A stretch of DNA of 64,000 nt, taken from positions 144,822,001-144,886,000 of the forward strand of contig CM059584.1 in NCBI GenBank assembly GCA_030407085.1. Reading direction: 5' to 3'. This DNA is from Trichopria drosophilae. Lineage: Eukaryota > Arthropoda > Insecta > Hymenoptera > Diapriidae. The notes beneath the pieces are model-generated. The model saw nothing but the letters and a program-made list of their open reading frames with translations. It did no database searches and had not been told where the DNA came from. The translations under genes and the position numbers were made by a program. Below are positions 10,700 to 22,542 of the stretch, piece after piece (within the stretch, counting starts at the first letter, position 1; every line of letters starts with the position of its first letter).

Positions 10700-11765
10700 T
10701 TGAATCGGTCCATGCAAAAAGGGCACTAAGTCCATATAGATAATTGTTGGGAAAACGCAAAAAACTCATTTACTTTTCTTACAGAATGAAAAATAAAAAT
10801 ATTATTTAATAGAAATATTGCTTTTATGCACTTACAATAGTACAAATATCGTTCTATGCTTAAAGTTAAAGAGGATTTTTAATAATTATAAAAAATATCA
10901 GTGGACTTAGGTCCCTTTTTGCATGAATCACGAGTAACGTGAAAAAAAAGTAATAATTTTATAACACAGCTAACTAATTTATTTGTAAAAGTATAATACA
11001 ATGTAAAATTACATTTTGCGGTGTATTAAGAACTCAATTCATCTTTTTCATCAATAACAGTAGGCTATTCGATCAGGGAATTCTAGAAACCTAGATATTT
11101 ATCTGGTATATATTGTTGTAATTTTAACCGACGTTAAATTATAGTAGTTAAGTTTAGATATTGTTAAGTAAAGATTAAGTAAAGATTATTGTTATTTGTA
11201 AATACAGTAAGTATGTGTGTAATAATCAGTAAAAAAATCTCTCTTAATACGAATAAGTTTGAATTATACATATTTAATATTTCAATACTAAACATTGTGC
11301 AAACATGATTTTCGTATATGTTAACATAACTATATTTAACAATATGGATAGTATACAAAACTGGTACAGTATTTGTTGTTCACCACTGTAGTTGTAACTA
11401 TTACAACTACAACGCGTATCCTACAATATATCTTACATGACAATTTATAGTGGTAAAATATGTACGACATGTATTTATTGGTACATATTTTACTACAGCA
11501 AGTAGTATTAAATACTATCTTTTGCTACATATTTTCTCAGTGTAAATAATACCCGGTATAAAAAATGTCACTTCCAATTTATGCAAAAAGGGATCTAAGT
11601 CCTGGACTTAGGGCCCTTTTTGCATAAAACGGACATCAGGAAATGAAGATTAATAATTTTAATAAGTGCCAAATGAAAGACCGGCGCCTCAAAAGTTAGA
11701 ATTTATTATTATCTCAATTTACCGATAAATGGACTTAGTGCCCTTTTTCATGGACCGATTCATTT
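10700..11765. mobile_element. ~1.05-kb inverted-repeat element with recurring 22-bp motif
   Basis: Terminal inverted repeats start TGAATCGGTCCATG (10701) and end CATGGACCGATTCA (near 11763). The motif GGACTTAG-NN-CCCTTTTTGCAT occurs five times: 10712-10733 (reverse), 10903-10924, 11581-11602 (reverse), 11604-11625 and 11731-11751. The third and fourth form a palindrome. There is no coding capacity. It is probably a non-autonomous DNA transposon; the superfamily is unknown. Confidence 0.7.
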
Positions 11766-12225
11766 GAGGAGTAGGTAGTTCTTCGAGATCCTTTGGTCAA
11801 AATTGAGTTTGAGCCTGCAGGAATTCTAACTTTACCAAAATATCTCCTATATACACTTTTTTTTCTGCGATTTGCAGTTTTTGAGATAAAAAATAGAAAT
11901 ATTCAAAATTTGATTTTAAAATAATTAGTTTTTACTATTGTATTAGTTCTGACTATTTTACAACATGAACAATTTTTTTCACATTGATATATGTTTCTGA
12001 ATTTTTAGCTATGTTGACAAAACAATAAAAGCTTCTAAAACATATAAATGTACACAATAAGTATGACTTTATTATCAACTTTTTTTGTGGAATTTATATA
12101 TTTTTAATAATCCGGGAGTAGAATTTGACTTTGCGCCCCACAATGAAATCTTTGAGCGCACATTATCGAGCTCTACATCCGTCGTATCAAAAAATATCAT
12201 ACGAAACATGCCGAAATATCGTCAA

Positions 12226-12290
12226 CGAGTGTGATTATTACACTCGCTTCGTTCGAGTGACAAACTTCGCACACGTCCATGATCGATAAT
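12226..12290. repeat. Small GC-rich hairpin cluster
   Basis: GAGTGT/ACACTC and CACTCG/CGAGTG complementary pairs overlap around GCTTCGTTCG. Short cruciform-forming sequence; no function assigned. Confidence 0.4.
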
Positions 12291-12416
12291 TGCTCGTTTT
12301 AAAACTATATTAAAAGTTAATTTACAAAATTTCTTACACAATTCGAGTAAATAACTGTTAACAGTAACATCAAAACAAAATGAGTAGTGCGATCTAAAAA
12401 GTGTCAAAAGTTGTAA

Positions 12417-12560
12417 CACGGAGAAAAATGACTCCGCTGGATTAGCTGATTTATATCAGCTAAAATTTTCAGCTGGAATTGCCGAAAGTATCCGCAGTGT
12501 TAGCTGTTCCGATTCCGCTATTGTAGCCTTACGAATCGGTAAATATTGCAGAGATAGTTT
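12417..12560 (+). repeat. CACGGAGAAAA-type small element, copy 1
   Basis: Starts CACGGAGAAAAATGACTCCG and continues GATTAGCTGATTTATATCAG. The motif pair matches the segment at 14561-14774 in both terminal sequence (inverted) and internal sequence (direct). The far end is not clear. Confidence 0.45.
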
Positions 12561-12742
12561 CTGTAAATGTTACAGAAAATACTGTGTAACATTAGCTGTA
12601 CATATAATAATCATGTAAATTGGCGCATTGCAATCTATACAATCCCAGGCAGCACATTTCAGCATCCGCTAACAAAAAGTTATTGAAATGTTAACAAATG
12701 TTGACAAAATTTAACATTTCTATAACTTTTCTTTAGTGAATA

Positions 12743-13957
12743 CCAGGGGAGTGACACTGCTGCTATATTCCCTATGGTATGTCGGTTCTCTCCGTGACCT
12801 CCCACTTATCTCAAAACTTCATGTATCCAGATGGCGCTTGCAGTCATGTGCTCGGCGAGCTTTGGCGTGATAATCGTAACGCCCTTTTAACTATAATATA
12901 CGTGCACTAGATGTTTCCAAACGCCGATACGTGGTAGGTATCGAACGCCGTGGTTCTTCATCACTTTAACTAAAATACGTCCACCAGGTGTTTAGGGTCA
13001 CCGATTACGGGGTCTAGATATCGCGCACCGTAGTTTTTCAACTCTTCGACTAAAATACGTGCACCAGGCTTTTAGGGTCGTCGATTACGGGGTCTACGTG
13101 TCGCGTTCCGTAGATTTTCATTTTTATAACTAAAAACGTGCCTCCGGTGTTTGGGGTTGCCGATCATGTAGCCTAGGTATCCACTTGGTGTTAACCAACG
13201 ATGACCTTGAGGTCAAAGTTGAAGGTCATTTCAAGGTCAAATCAATTTTATCTAATAAACAACGGTAACCTTGTCCTTGACCTTGGGCCAAATTTGAAAA
13301 AATTTGAAGGTCATTTCAAGGTCAAATCAAAATATGTTCAAATTTGAAGAAAAATAAGCAAAATTGATTCGACCTTGAAATGACCTTCAACTTTGACCTC
13401 AAGGTCATCGTTGGTTAACTCGAAGTCAATACCTAGACCACTTGATCGTCGACTCCTGGTGCATATTTTTTAGTTAAAAAGATGAAAAACTACGGAGCGC
13501 GATTCCTAGACACCGGAATCGCCGACCTTAATACCTGGTGCACGTATTTCATCTAGAATCATGAAACGCTATGGAGCTCGATACCTAGACCCTTTGATCG
13601 GCGACCCGGAACACCTGGTGCATGTATTTCAGCTAGAATCGTGAAAAACTATGCAGCGCGATACCTAGACCCCGTAATCAGGGAACTTAAACATCTGGTG
13701 CACATATTTTAGTTAAGATGGGGAAAAACTACTGAGAGCGATACCTAGTCCCCGTAATCGGTCATCCTAAAGACCTGGAGCAAATATGTATTTTGCCAAT
13801 CCGATTCAAAACTGCGAATCGTCATATCTCGAGACCGTAATCAGGAAAACATCTGTGCGTTGGTTGCGAAGCACATGTATAGTAGCGCCATCTAGTGATC
13901 CCAAATCCCGGGGGTCACAACGAGAACGTTATGAACGAAACAGTTTCACCCCCCTGG
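12743..13957. mobile_element. 1.2-kb foldback element with tandem-repeat arms and AGGTCA-rich core
   Basis: The termini CCAGGGGAGTGACACTG and CAGTTTCACCCCCCTGG are near-perfect inverted repeats. TGAATA flanks both sides (12737-12742, 13958-13963) as a 6-bp duplication (7 bp if the shared G is counted). Each arm holds three to four tandem units of roughly 90 bp (GTGCACCAGG..., CGATTACGGGGTCTAG..., CCGTAGTTTTTCA). Right-arm units are inverted relative to the left. The core at 13192-13420 is itself an inverted repeat (GTTAACCAACGATGACCTTG and its complement). This is the architecture of foldback (FB/Galileo-like) elements. No transposase is present. Confidence 0.82.
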
Positions 13958-14348
13958 TGAATACTCAAATATACTACTTGGGATACGAAGAATCGTGTTT
14001 GATCTTGTGTTCAGTCGGTAACGGTCGGAAAGGTTGGTAACGGTTAACCTAGAACCAGATTGCGCAAGATAGCGTCAGAGAGCGTAGCGGTCTGTACGAA
14101 ATTCGAAAATTGATCGATTATCCTATATTGATTATTTATTAATAATTGTGGATATACATATAGCCATTCTCGCCAGTTCCCGAGGCCTGCTCCATTTGAC
14201 ACATATGCCATACATGCATAAGATGTCGCAGTCAGAGAATAATCTCTGTCGCAGTTCATTCGCCCTTATTACATAACCTCATCCTGTCATTATTCACTGT
14301 ACATATGAATATAAATCGAATCGATCGAAATCGAATTCCACTCGTTCC

Positions 14349-14368
14349 GTATGTATGTATGTATGTAT
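14349..14368 (+). repeat. (GTAT)5 microsatellite
   Basis: Five perfect GTAT units beginning after CTCGTTCC. Confidence 0.9.
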
Positions 14369-14560
14369 GCACATGTATATGCTCATATGAGAATGCCACT
14401 TCGCAACAGGCGTTGAGTTTCGCCTCTATATAAAAATTAATTTCTATGCACTGCGTGAAGTCACTTATGCACTCATTGTTTCTAAGAGCAAAATTAAGAA
14501 AATGTAGAAAGTATGATAGACACAGACAATTAAAAACTGCAGATATGTAGAAACTCGAGT

Positions 14561-14774
14561 TAACAAAAGAAAATAATTCGCTACATTAGCAGATTTATTT
14601 CGGCTAAATTTACAGACTTTTTCCGTCAGTTTTGCTGACTCGTACTATTTTTCAGTAATTTTAGATGAAATTATCGGCTATCTCTAATGGAATTCTAGAA
14701 GCTTTCCCTAAGAGAAGAAATCGGCAGAATCTGCGGATATTTCGGCTGATACAGCGGATTATTTTTCTCCGTGA
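14561..14774 (-). repeat. CACGGAGAAAA-type small element, copy 2
   Basis: Ends CAGCGGATTATTTTTCTCCG(TG), the inverted counterpart of 12417-12440. Near 14586 it also carries TTAGCAGATTTATTTCGGC, resembling the internal part of copy 1. Probably two copies of one short element rather than one 2.3-kb element, but this is not settled. Confidence 0.4.
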
Positions 14775-17689
14775 ATTTGAGCTACTTTTTTTTGTAATTA
14801 ATGCGTAAGATACTGAAGTACATACACGAGTGTTTACAATTGTATTCGTGATATATCTTAGAGTACTGTAAGAGTTAAAAATTCTAATTTTTAGTCACAT
14901 AACATTTCTCTTTTAGAGGAAACCAGTATAGAGCGGGAAAAAAGTGGCATATTTTAGGATTTTTTTAATCAATAAAATGATCATTACTTTGTTTTGAATT
15001 TCATATTCGCATAAAAAAACATTGTTTTGCCAATTGTCAACTGTTCTTCTATTGTTTCTTCGACCATTTCTACTTCGCAGCCTCAAAAAGTATGTAAAAA
15101 TAATTTTAGAAATTTTATAATATGCCGTTTTAGTTTTCAAGGAAGAAAAGTTATTTTTTAATGACTTGTGTTCTTATGTTGTTAATAACACATGCACAAT
15201 TTTCGCGTTTTGCAGTGGGTTTACAATAGATTTTTAAATCCGAGTGCAATTTTGTAAATTAATTTTTACTGTTCAATTCGCTTTTCAGATTAGATATTCG
15301 ATTAATATTTCGAATGTCACGTTGGTGATCGAAAACAAAACCATGTAAAACATTGCTCGCCATCACGACGTTGCCCGATAATGTAACTGTTAAAATTTCT
15401 TTCTGACAATGAAGCACCTCGAGCTCCGATACTCGGGGATTTCAATGCTAAATGAAAACTATAGTTGCCTATACAATTTTACAGAGGGAAAGTAGGATTG
15501 GAATTTACTCATGAACCATTCACCAGTGAAGGGCCCATGAAGCATTACCCTGTATTTATAATAATGTAATGTTTGTTAGATTTACTGTTTAAATGGAAAT
15601 GAAGCTTCTGCAACACGTTTATTCTGGTGAAAAAATGAAACTATAATTTTTTTTTGAGAATTTTAGAAAACTATTTAAAGAGCCGGTTACTCAAGGTAAT
15701 TTTATGGGGACAAATCATCTTTTGCATTGCAGCGATTTGATTTTTATTATAACTTTCTGAACTCAATGAATTGTGATTTAAACAAAAATGTAACCGTGAA
15801 AAACTATACATGATTTTTCCCAAAATGAAAACTATTTTATAAATTCTAGGTTTTCTAACTAGTATTTTACAGTTCATGTCTCGAGGATATGTTTCATTTA
15901 CTAAAAGCATGAATTCCGAAAAGATTTCAGAGTAAAAAGTTAAGATAAAATAAACATTTATTTGAAAAATTTATGTTGTTTCCGAAAAAACATTTGCATT
16001 TTTTGAACATTTAATAACATATTTTGAAAGATCAATTAATTTTACGCCATGTGCCTCTTTATACATTTTTTAGATTCTTTTTTTTTCCCAAAACAAAAAT
16101 GAAGACATATAAAGGAAATAATAGACTTTTCTTCAAAAACTGATCTTGAAATTTTAATCGAAATAATAAAAAAATGAAATCTGCACAACGTATTTTATCC
16201 TGCTTATCAATGTTTACGTTTATGTAAAATAAGTGTTGAGTGTCAAAAATAATGAAAAATGGTTGTAATTCGTCTATTCAAAATATCTGGTTGTGTGCCA
16301 CAAGTAAGGGAGATCCTCAAAGATCCCCGAAAAAATTTTTGTGGGAGCCTTATCGAAAATCAAAATTCTTGCCAGAACGAATTTCCCTGGAGGAATGAAG
16401 TCTGGTTCGACGTGTGCCGAGTCGCCAATTAAACATCTAGAGCGCGAACAAACTGCGAGCTTTTTTGTCGGAATTTCCGGTAGCGATTTATCAAACGGGA
16501 AAGATTGTATCTGACGGGCGGCTGTTCGCGCAAGAAACCGTCTTCAAGGAAAAAAGAAAAATACGGCACCGAGACGTTCAGAAATGTCCCATCGTTTTTT
16601 CGATTCTTTTTTGACCTTTTTTTGATTGTTGCTGGATGCACATTATTTTTGAAAATCGATATGATGTCTACTGAAAAGCTCACAAAATCATCGTTGGTTA
16701 CATAAAATTTGGTAACATTGGTGTACCTGTTGCTTGTTTCGTAAATCTTACGTTATTGTTGCACTTACGTTACTTCTACGCTTATTAGGTTTTAATAAAG
16801 TCATTTAAGACTGAAAAACGAGAAAATTTTAAATAATCCCTCGGATAATTGACAATTTTATTTAAATTTTACCTTGATTAATATTTTTCATTCATTTTCA
16901 TTCATTGAGAATTAACGAAGTCATAAAGCATAACAAGTAAACTTTTCCTATCATCTTCAATTTAAAGCGGGGATTTATTTTCCAGAAAAAAAATGAGTGA
17001 AAACAAAAAACTAAAAAACAACATTCTTTTTCATGAGTTCTTCTATTTTTAATTTTTCTATCTATGTGTTAAAATTACGAAGAAATAATTGTCAGATTTT
17101 AAAAGACATTCGCCATAAGTGAGATATATTATTTTAAACACTAATAAGGTTTAAATGATTTTTTTTTTAATTCATACTTACTCAAAAATAATATAAATCA
17201 TCAAGCAGAAACCTTTTTCATAAATCAAATTATCTCTTGCGGTTAATTTTTATACATTACATATAAAAGTAGTAAATGGGTTTAGTTATAAATAGATACA
17301 TCATTCCGGGATAAATTAAATTATATAAAATAATTCGGATTCATTAATCACGAAACGCATTTTTCATTTCATTAGGCTCTTCAATGACTCGACACGCGCA
17401 TTGCACGCTCCAAATACCCGTCAAATTTCGATCGTATTGGGAGAAATAGCTGAAAGTATCGGGCCCACACACAGAAAAGGGTATACAAATAAGAGAATCA
17501 AAACTGCACGTCAAGGAGGCCTCCGGAGTAGAATCCGTTCCTTTTGTTTCAAGCTATAAATTCCATTCCGTCCAAACATATTTTGACCGGAAAAAATGAC
17601 GTCCTACCGATTAAGAAAAGAGCCCTAGTAAAAATTAAAAGTACCTAAATTCTATATCCATATGGGTGTGTAGACGAGACTAAATCGAG
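14775..17689. other. Intergenic sequence with two GC-richer blocks
   Basis: Mostly AT-rich and featureless. Blocks at about 16330-16620 and 17380-17620 are non-repetitive and GC-richer (for example GACGGGCGGCTGTTCGCGC). They have no convincing reading frame: the 66-84-codon frames there are Lys/Arg/Phe-rich and unrecognised. They are candidate regulatory elements on composition alone. Confidence 0.35.
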
Positions 17690-18810
17690 TTAACGACATT
17701 TATTGTAGTTTTATTAAATATATTTGATATAAATAATATTGAGTATAAAATTTTGTGTCGTATCCCAATAAAACCCGATCGTTTAATAAACGTTTATATT
17801 TGGGTTCAACCTATGATGAGTGTCTATGTAACGTTTATAAGGCAGATGGATATAACGTGTTCATGTCCGCAAAAAAAAAGTTGTTATATACCATTTTTTA
17901 CTCTTATTTTAAACGATATTGCAGTAGATTCGTTTAATAGCTATTTAATTAACGTATGATTTCAGTTCATTATTTACGGGAAATTGAATAAATTAGGTGT
18001 TAAAATAGGAAATTAAAAAAGACGAAAAGGACAATTCGTACACTTTATATATAGAGGAAATTTCTAAATGAGGGGGCGGGGCTTATATTTTTTAAACAGA
18101 TTTACATTTATTTATATACCCCCCTCAACGTTCACAAGATATAAATAAATGAAATTGTAGAAAAAATGGATTCCGACTTTTCCCGATTTTTTAACCGGAG
18201 TATTTCTGCAAGATATCACACATTTATTGCATGCATTTTAATCATGCGTAATATTATGGTATTTTAAAAAACGTTATTTTTCAATTTTTAAAACAATGTT
18301 TAATACATAATCCACTACCAAATGTTCCCATCGCACTCGTATACTATTTCTAAACGAAACTTACGTTTAATAAATAAATGTTAAACGATATTACATTTAT
18401 TTGAATGAATTAAACGATACAAATTGTAATTTTTTTAGTAAACGAGTAATGAACATTTAAATTATTGTCGGTTTAAGAGTAAAGTTTTACGTTTAATTAA
18501 TGTATGTATCAAACTGAATTCTGCGCACATTTTATGACCGGACTACCTTTGAACAAATTAATCGTCATATACACATTTATAAACCAGATTACACCTTTTT
18601 TAAACATACTTTAAACTTGTGGCATTTATTCATGAACGATTTTTTTACGCTTAAAATGCGTGTCCTGTTATGTACGCGTGTTATAGACGCATGTGATGAA
18701 TGAACATTAAACTACAGTTTATGAACTTTAATAAACATTACTATCGTATATTTGCACATATTATTCATATACGTTTTAAAACAAACTGACATATAATAAA
18801 CGTATATTAA
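17690..18810. repeat. AT-rich region with recurrent AAACGTTTA/ACATTTATT words
   Basis: Variants of TTTAATAAACGTTTAT, TTAAACGATATT and ACATTTATT recur on both strands many times, as in a degenerate low-complexity repeat. A short stem TGAGGGGG/CCCCCTCA (18069-18076, 18120-18127) brackets a G-rich run. No sharp unit or boundary can be drawn. Confidence 0.35.
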
Positions 18811-19485
18811 ATAATTAGTGTTTTTATTCATTGAGTTCTCTAAATGTGATTTCAAAATAATATGATGCAGACGGAAGTGTGTGGGTTATTACGATATTTT
18901 AACGTCTTCAATCAATGATAGTTGTAAATTACTCAAATTTGTGGCTTAGTTCTAAATGATTTTATTATTTTTAACATCTGCAAAACTTTATTTTCGGTTT
19001 TTATTTTTTCAATGTTAAAGGATTGTTTACTTGTGTCTGTATTCATTCGATTTTCACAAAAATATTTGTTATTCTATGAACAAAAAAAATGTATTCTTAT
19101 TTTTCTCCGTATAAACATGAAATACTATAAAAAGTCCCTGTTGCTCTACTCAAAAAACACACGTGTAGATGTAATTCGAGTAGTTTCACCATATATCATA
19201 CCTAAAGGACCAAATTGCCGTAAATTTTACAACTCACCTTTTACAACATTGCGAAAGGTCCAGGACCCGAATCTTACGTCGGTTCTAGTTAATCTTTGAA
19301 ACCGACTTTAATTGATATACGAATTAAATAATGTCGTCGTGGGTTTTAGCTCAATTTCTATTTTTCGGAAACCATGTAATCCAAAGGAATTTTATTATGT
19401 ATTAAGAAAGTGTGGAAGCTATAGTGAGACCATAATGATTATTACAACAGAAATGATTTTAGAGCACTTTATTTTTTCCATATTG
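18811..19485. other. AT-rich intergenic sequence
   Basis: Open frames of 95-101 codons on the plus strand (19012-19299, 19312-19617) have no recognised domain. The second overlaps, antisense, the transposon-derived fragment. I see no gene. Confidence 0.4.
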
Positions 19486-19692
19486 TCAAGAGTTTTGATC
19501 CCTTCTCCCTTGGTATGGATTGTACATTTCATTTATGTCTTCATGGAATCGTTCACCTTGTTCTTCATGGGTGTGTCCAAAATTTTCAGCGAAGTAGTCA
19601 ATTTTAAAATTTGCTAACAACTGGTAATGTGGTGACACTTCGCATTTTCTAAAAAGTTCTGTGATGACATGCTGCTTTTTGGTGTCATTCAT
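19486..19692 (-). pseudogene. Fragment of a transposon-derived protein (GERFHxDI family)
   Basis: A 68-codon minus-strand frame contains DYFAENFGHTHEEQGERFHE followed by DINEMYNPYQGR. From memory, a motif of this kind (HLDYFPxNLGxxSxEQGERFHQDI, then ME-RYQGRW) recurs in large families of uncharacterised insect and cnidarian proteins that look transposon-derived. The surrounding sequence gives no longer homologous frame. The expected downstream ADYCW-like segment is missing after a shift near 19486, so this is a short decayed remnant. The function is unknown to me, and the family assignment rests on motif recall only. Confidence 0.5.
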
Positions 19693-19696
19693 CTGT

Positions 19697-21535
19697 TTAA
19701 TTCATTAACGCCCAAAACGGGTGTGCTCCTTTGGTTCTCGGGGTCTGTCGGGGTCCAAACCGTGCCTATATGCCACAGGTAAGTAAAATGAGTTAAAATA
19801 AAGATTTAAAATCTCTATTGACAATAACGTAATAAAAATCCATACATTCCCCGAGCGTCGCAATAAATTCCTGATGTTCAAGTGTACTGAAAAACATCGA
19901 AGATATTCAATCAATAAAAATGTTATTCTATGAAAGAAGAAAGTTGGTTTAATGGCGTGTTATATCTGAATTATTAAAAAAGAATACGCATTTTTTTAAA
20001 TTTTAAGAATTTCCTCAATTTTTAAAAGGATAAACTGTATGAAGCTAACAACAAACAATTTTCCCATAAGGAAGAAAATATTATTCCCCTTTATCCGTAG
20101 TTTGGAACGGAATGATATTATGAAACAGAGATTATGGAAGAGCTATATATTAATAAAAAAATTGAGTTTAAAAAAAGTTAAACAAGATAGTTAAATTTTT
20201 GTTTATTAAGTACAAAATTTCACCAACTCAATAACCCCATTTTGGAACAGCATTACGGTATCATGTCCCCAATATTCCAGGTATGTCGCTTTTAAGGTTA
20301 ACTCTTTAAATATTGCAAATAAATGAAAATACGTTAAGAATTGATTTTTTTTTAATTTCTTGTTGGATATCCTTCATTTTTACTGCTGATTTTTTGATCT
20401 CCTATGATAGCACAGGCCAACGAAATTTAGAACCAGAAACCGCACTATACTTTTCCGAAAGCTTTCTCTACGCTGAATCTAAATCTGACCGCAGAATTGT
20501 ACTATCATGTCACGATCTTTCGATATCCTAACCTAAAAGTGCAAAAAACGTCGTTTTATTTACCATTTTAAGGACGTTTCTGTGGCGAAACTAAATTTTT
20601 GTTCGCAATTTAGCAGAATGCAACAAGGAAAAACCAAAGTTGTTAATCCTGTCAAGGCTTACTTTAGTGAATCATTAGATCCTGATTATAGCAAAATCAC
20701 AGATAATTTTAACAACTTAACGGTTTTCATATTTAAATGGAAATAATCACAATTATGTGAAAATGTTAATAAATATTATAATTACTATAACGTCAAGTAT
20801 TATTATTTCTATCATGTTGCAACAAGTTAGAATCGATAAAAGAAGAAAAATGGCTGTTTTTGCGTTTTCGCTACCTTTCTTTTTTAACGCTTAGCAAACT
20901 TGGATATATTTTTCAGTATCCGTTATTTATTTCGATACAAGTTAAGACCAAGAGAGCCTAGTCTACGGTAGATTATAAATATTTAAAAAGAAGAGCTTTA
21001 ACAATTATTTTGATTTTTGGAGCAAAATACTCAGGAAGTTGGATAGTATTGAACAAAAGAGAGAATCGCATAAGTGTACTATTCATTTATCTGTGGTTCA
21101 AGTCCACCACGGTGAACGATGTGATTATGCACGTTAAAATGAAAGTCAATATTTTGTGTCGACAATTTTTATCGAAATAAAATATATTAGTATTTAAGTG
21201 TCATGTTTGTCATAGAGTTCTTCGTTCCATAATCGGGTCTTTTACATTATGACTTATTTTTCAAATTATTCGTAAACAGATAATTTTATTTGCAGCCAAA
21301 GTTGATATAAATAAAAAAATGTTTAACCTAATTTTTTACGACTGTATTGTATAAAATGTCGATGGTTTGTTATATGACCAAGGCAAATGAAATATAACGA
21401 TATCAATCAATTTTCCTTTTTTTTTGTTTCAATTTCATAGAAATTTGTCAAGACACATGTACATACAGATGCAGGTAATTAATGACATCAATGTAAATTA
21501 AAGAATAATATCAGAAAAAAGATCAAGCGATGTCT
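19697..21535. other. AT-rich intergenic sequence
   Basis: TTAATTCATTAACGCCCAAA at 19697 resembles a piggyBac-type terminus (compare 40640) but has no partner. Around 20600-20740 a short frame (SRMQQGKTKVVNPVKAYFSE) could be an old protein fragment; I do not recognise it. Nothing else is supported. Confidence 0.35.
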
Positions 21536-21539
21536 TGAA

Positions 21540-21800
21540 GACACCGCTATACTCGGAAGGGAGGAATACAAAGTTTTGTGGATAGAGTCGTCTTCTATGA
21601 CCTGTCAAAATTCTTGACGAAAGTGAACGCAAGTGGCGCATTTATCGGTCATGTATTCCGAACAGAAAACACTCGGGATCTAGAATCTAAAGTTTCGTTT
21701 TTTCGAACGGCTGCTTTGACTCAATTCCACCGGTTACTGGCTTTGGTTTTTCTTACTTTCGGTTCCTTTTGACACTTGATAGTGGCTGCGAGCACTCATA
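21540..21800. promoter_or_regulatory. Candidate non-coding conserved block
   Basis: Unique, GC-richer sequence in an AT-rich background, ending near CACTTGATAGTGGCTGCGAG. A 64-codon frame inside has no recognisable domain. It is a candidate regulatory block by composition only. Confidence 0.2.
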
Positions 21801-22049
21801 CATATACGAGCATTTTTATTTAATCCGGATATTTTATTAGTAGATCACACGTGCTAAGTAGTTTGCTATAACGCGTGGGTAAGCGTGCGAGATTCTTATA
21901 CCTACGAAAGGTTTGTACAACACGTGTCGAATGATATTGCGAACAATATTTCTGTGATTTTTGAATGCGTCGCAAATTATCGTGATTTTTCACAGAACAA
22001 ACTTGGATTTACTCTAGTTTTTTACGTAAAGTAGAAAACAAATTATGTA

Positions 22050-22540
22050 ACGAGTACCAGGCAATATTTTAATGCCAAGAGCTGTTTATGAAGTCTTAAA
22101 AATTGTAAGATGCCTTAAATTCTTATCAGAAAGAGCTCTTAAAGTGATCTTTTAGAAGACTTATGCGTCGATTTTAAGAGTTCTACAAGACCTCTCAAAT
22201 ATGTGGTCTGAGAAAAGAGCTCATATTTGAGAGCTTTGGCATATAAAACAATATAAATAAAACAAAAATTTCTAAAAATTATAGATTCTATTTCTGTACA
22301 TTAATTATTAATTTAAATAATTTTTATCCAAGTTCGTTTTTTACCTTTTGTATAGTTATTGGATGGTGATTATATTCAACAAGACCTAAGGCATAAGACC
22401 TCTTCAAGCTTACCATTTTAAGAAGTTCTACGTAAGACATCTTTAAGAGCTCGTTTTATAGATTATCATAATTCAGACCTCTTTAGGAGGCCTTTTTGGA
22501 GATATCTCTGGAGTAATGAGCTCTTGATGACCGAGTATTA
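22050..22540. repeat. Region of repeated AAGACCTCT/AGAGCTCTTAA words
   Basis: Two clusters (22072-22242 and 22380-22530) of short variants such as AAGAGCTCTTAA, AAGACCTCT and AGAAGTTCTAC, on both strands. The first cluster is bounded by ATGCCAAGAGCT and its inverted counterpart AGAGCTTTGGCAT, suggesting a 170-bp inverted-repeat element. The relation between the clusters is unclear. Confidence 0.45.
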
Positions 22541-22542
22541 AA

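Noticed and set aside
21085..21120. tRNA-like T-arm GTGGTTCAAGTCCACC
   Set aside because: A neat T-loop hairpin, but the upstream 60 bases do not form D or anticodon arms.
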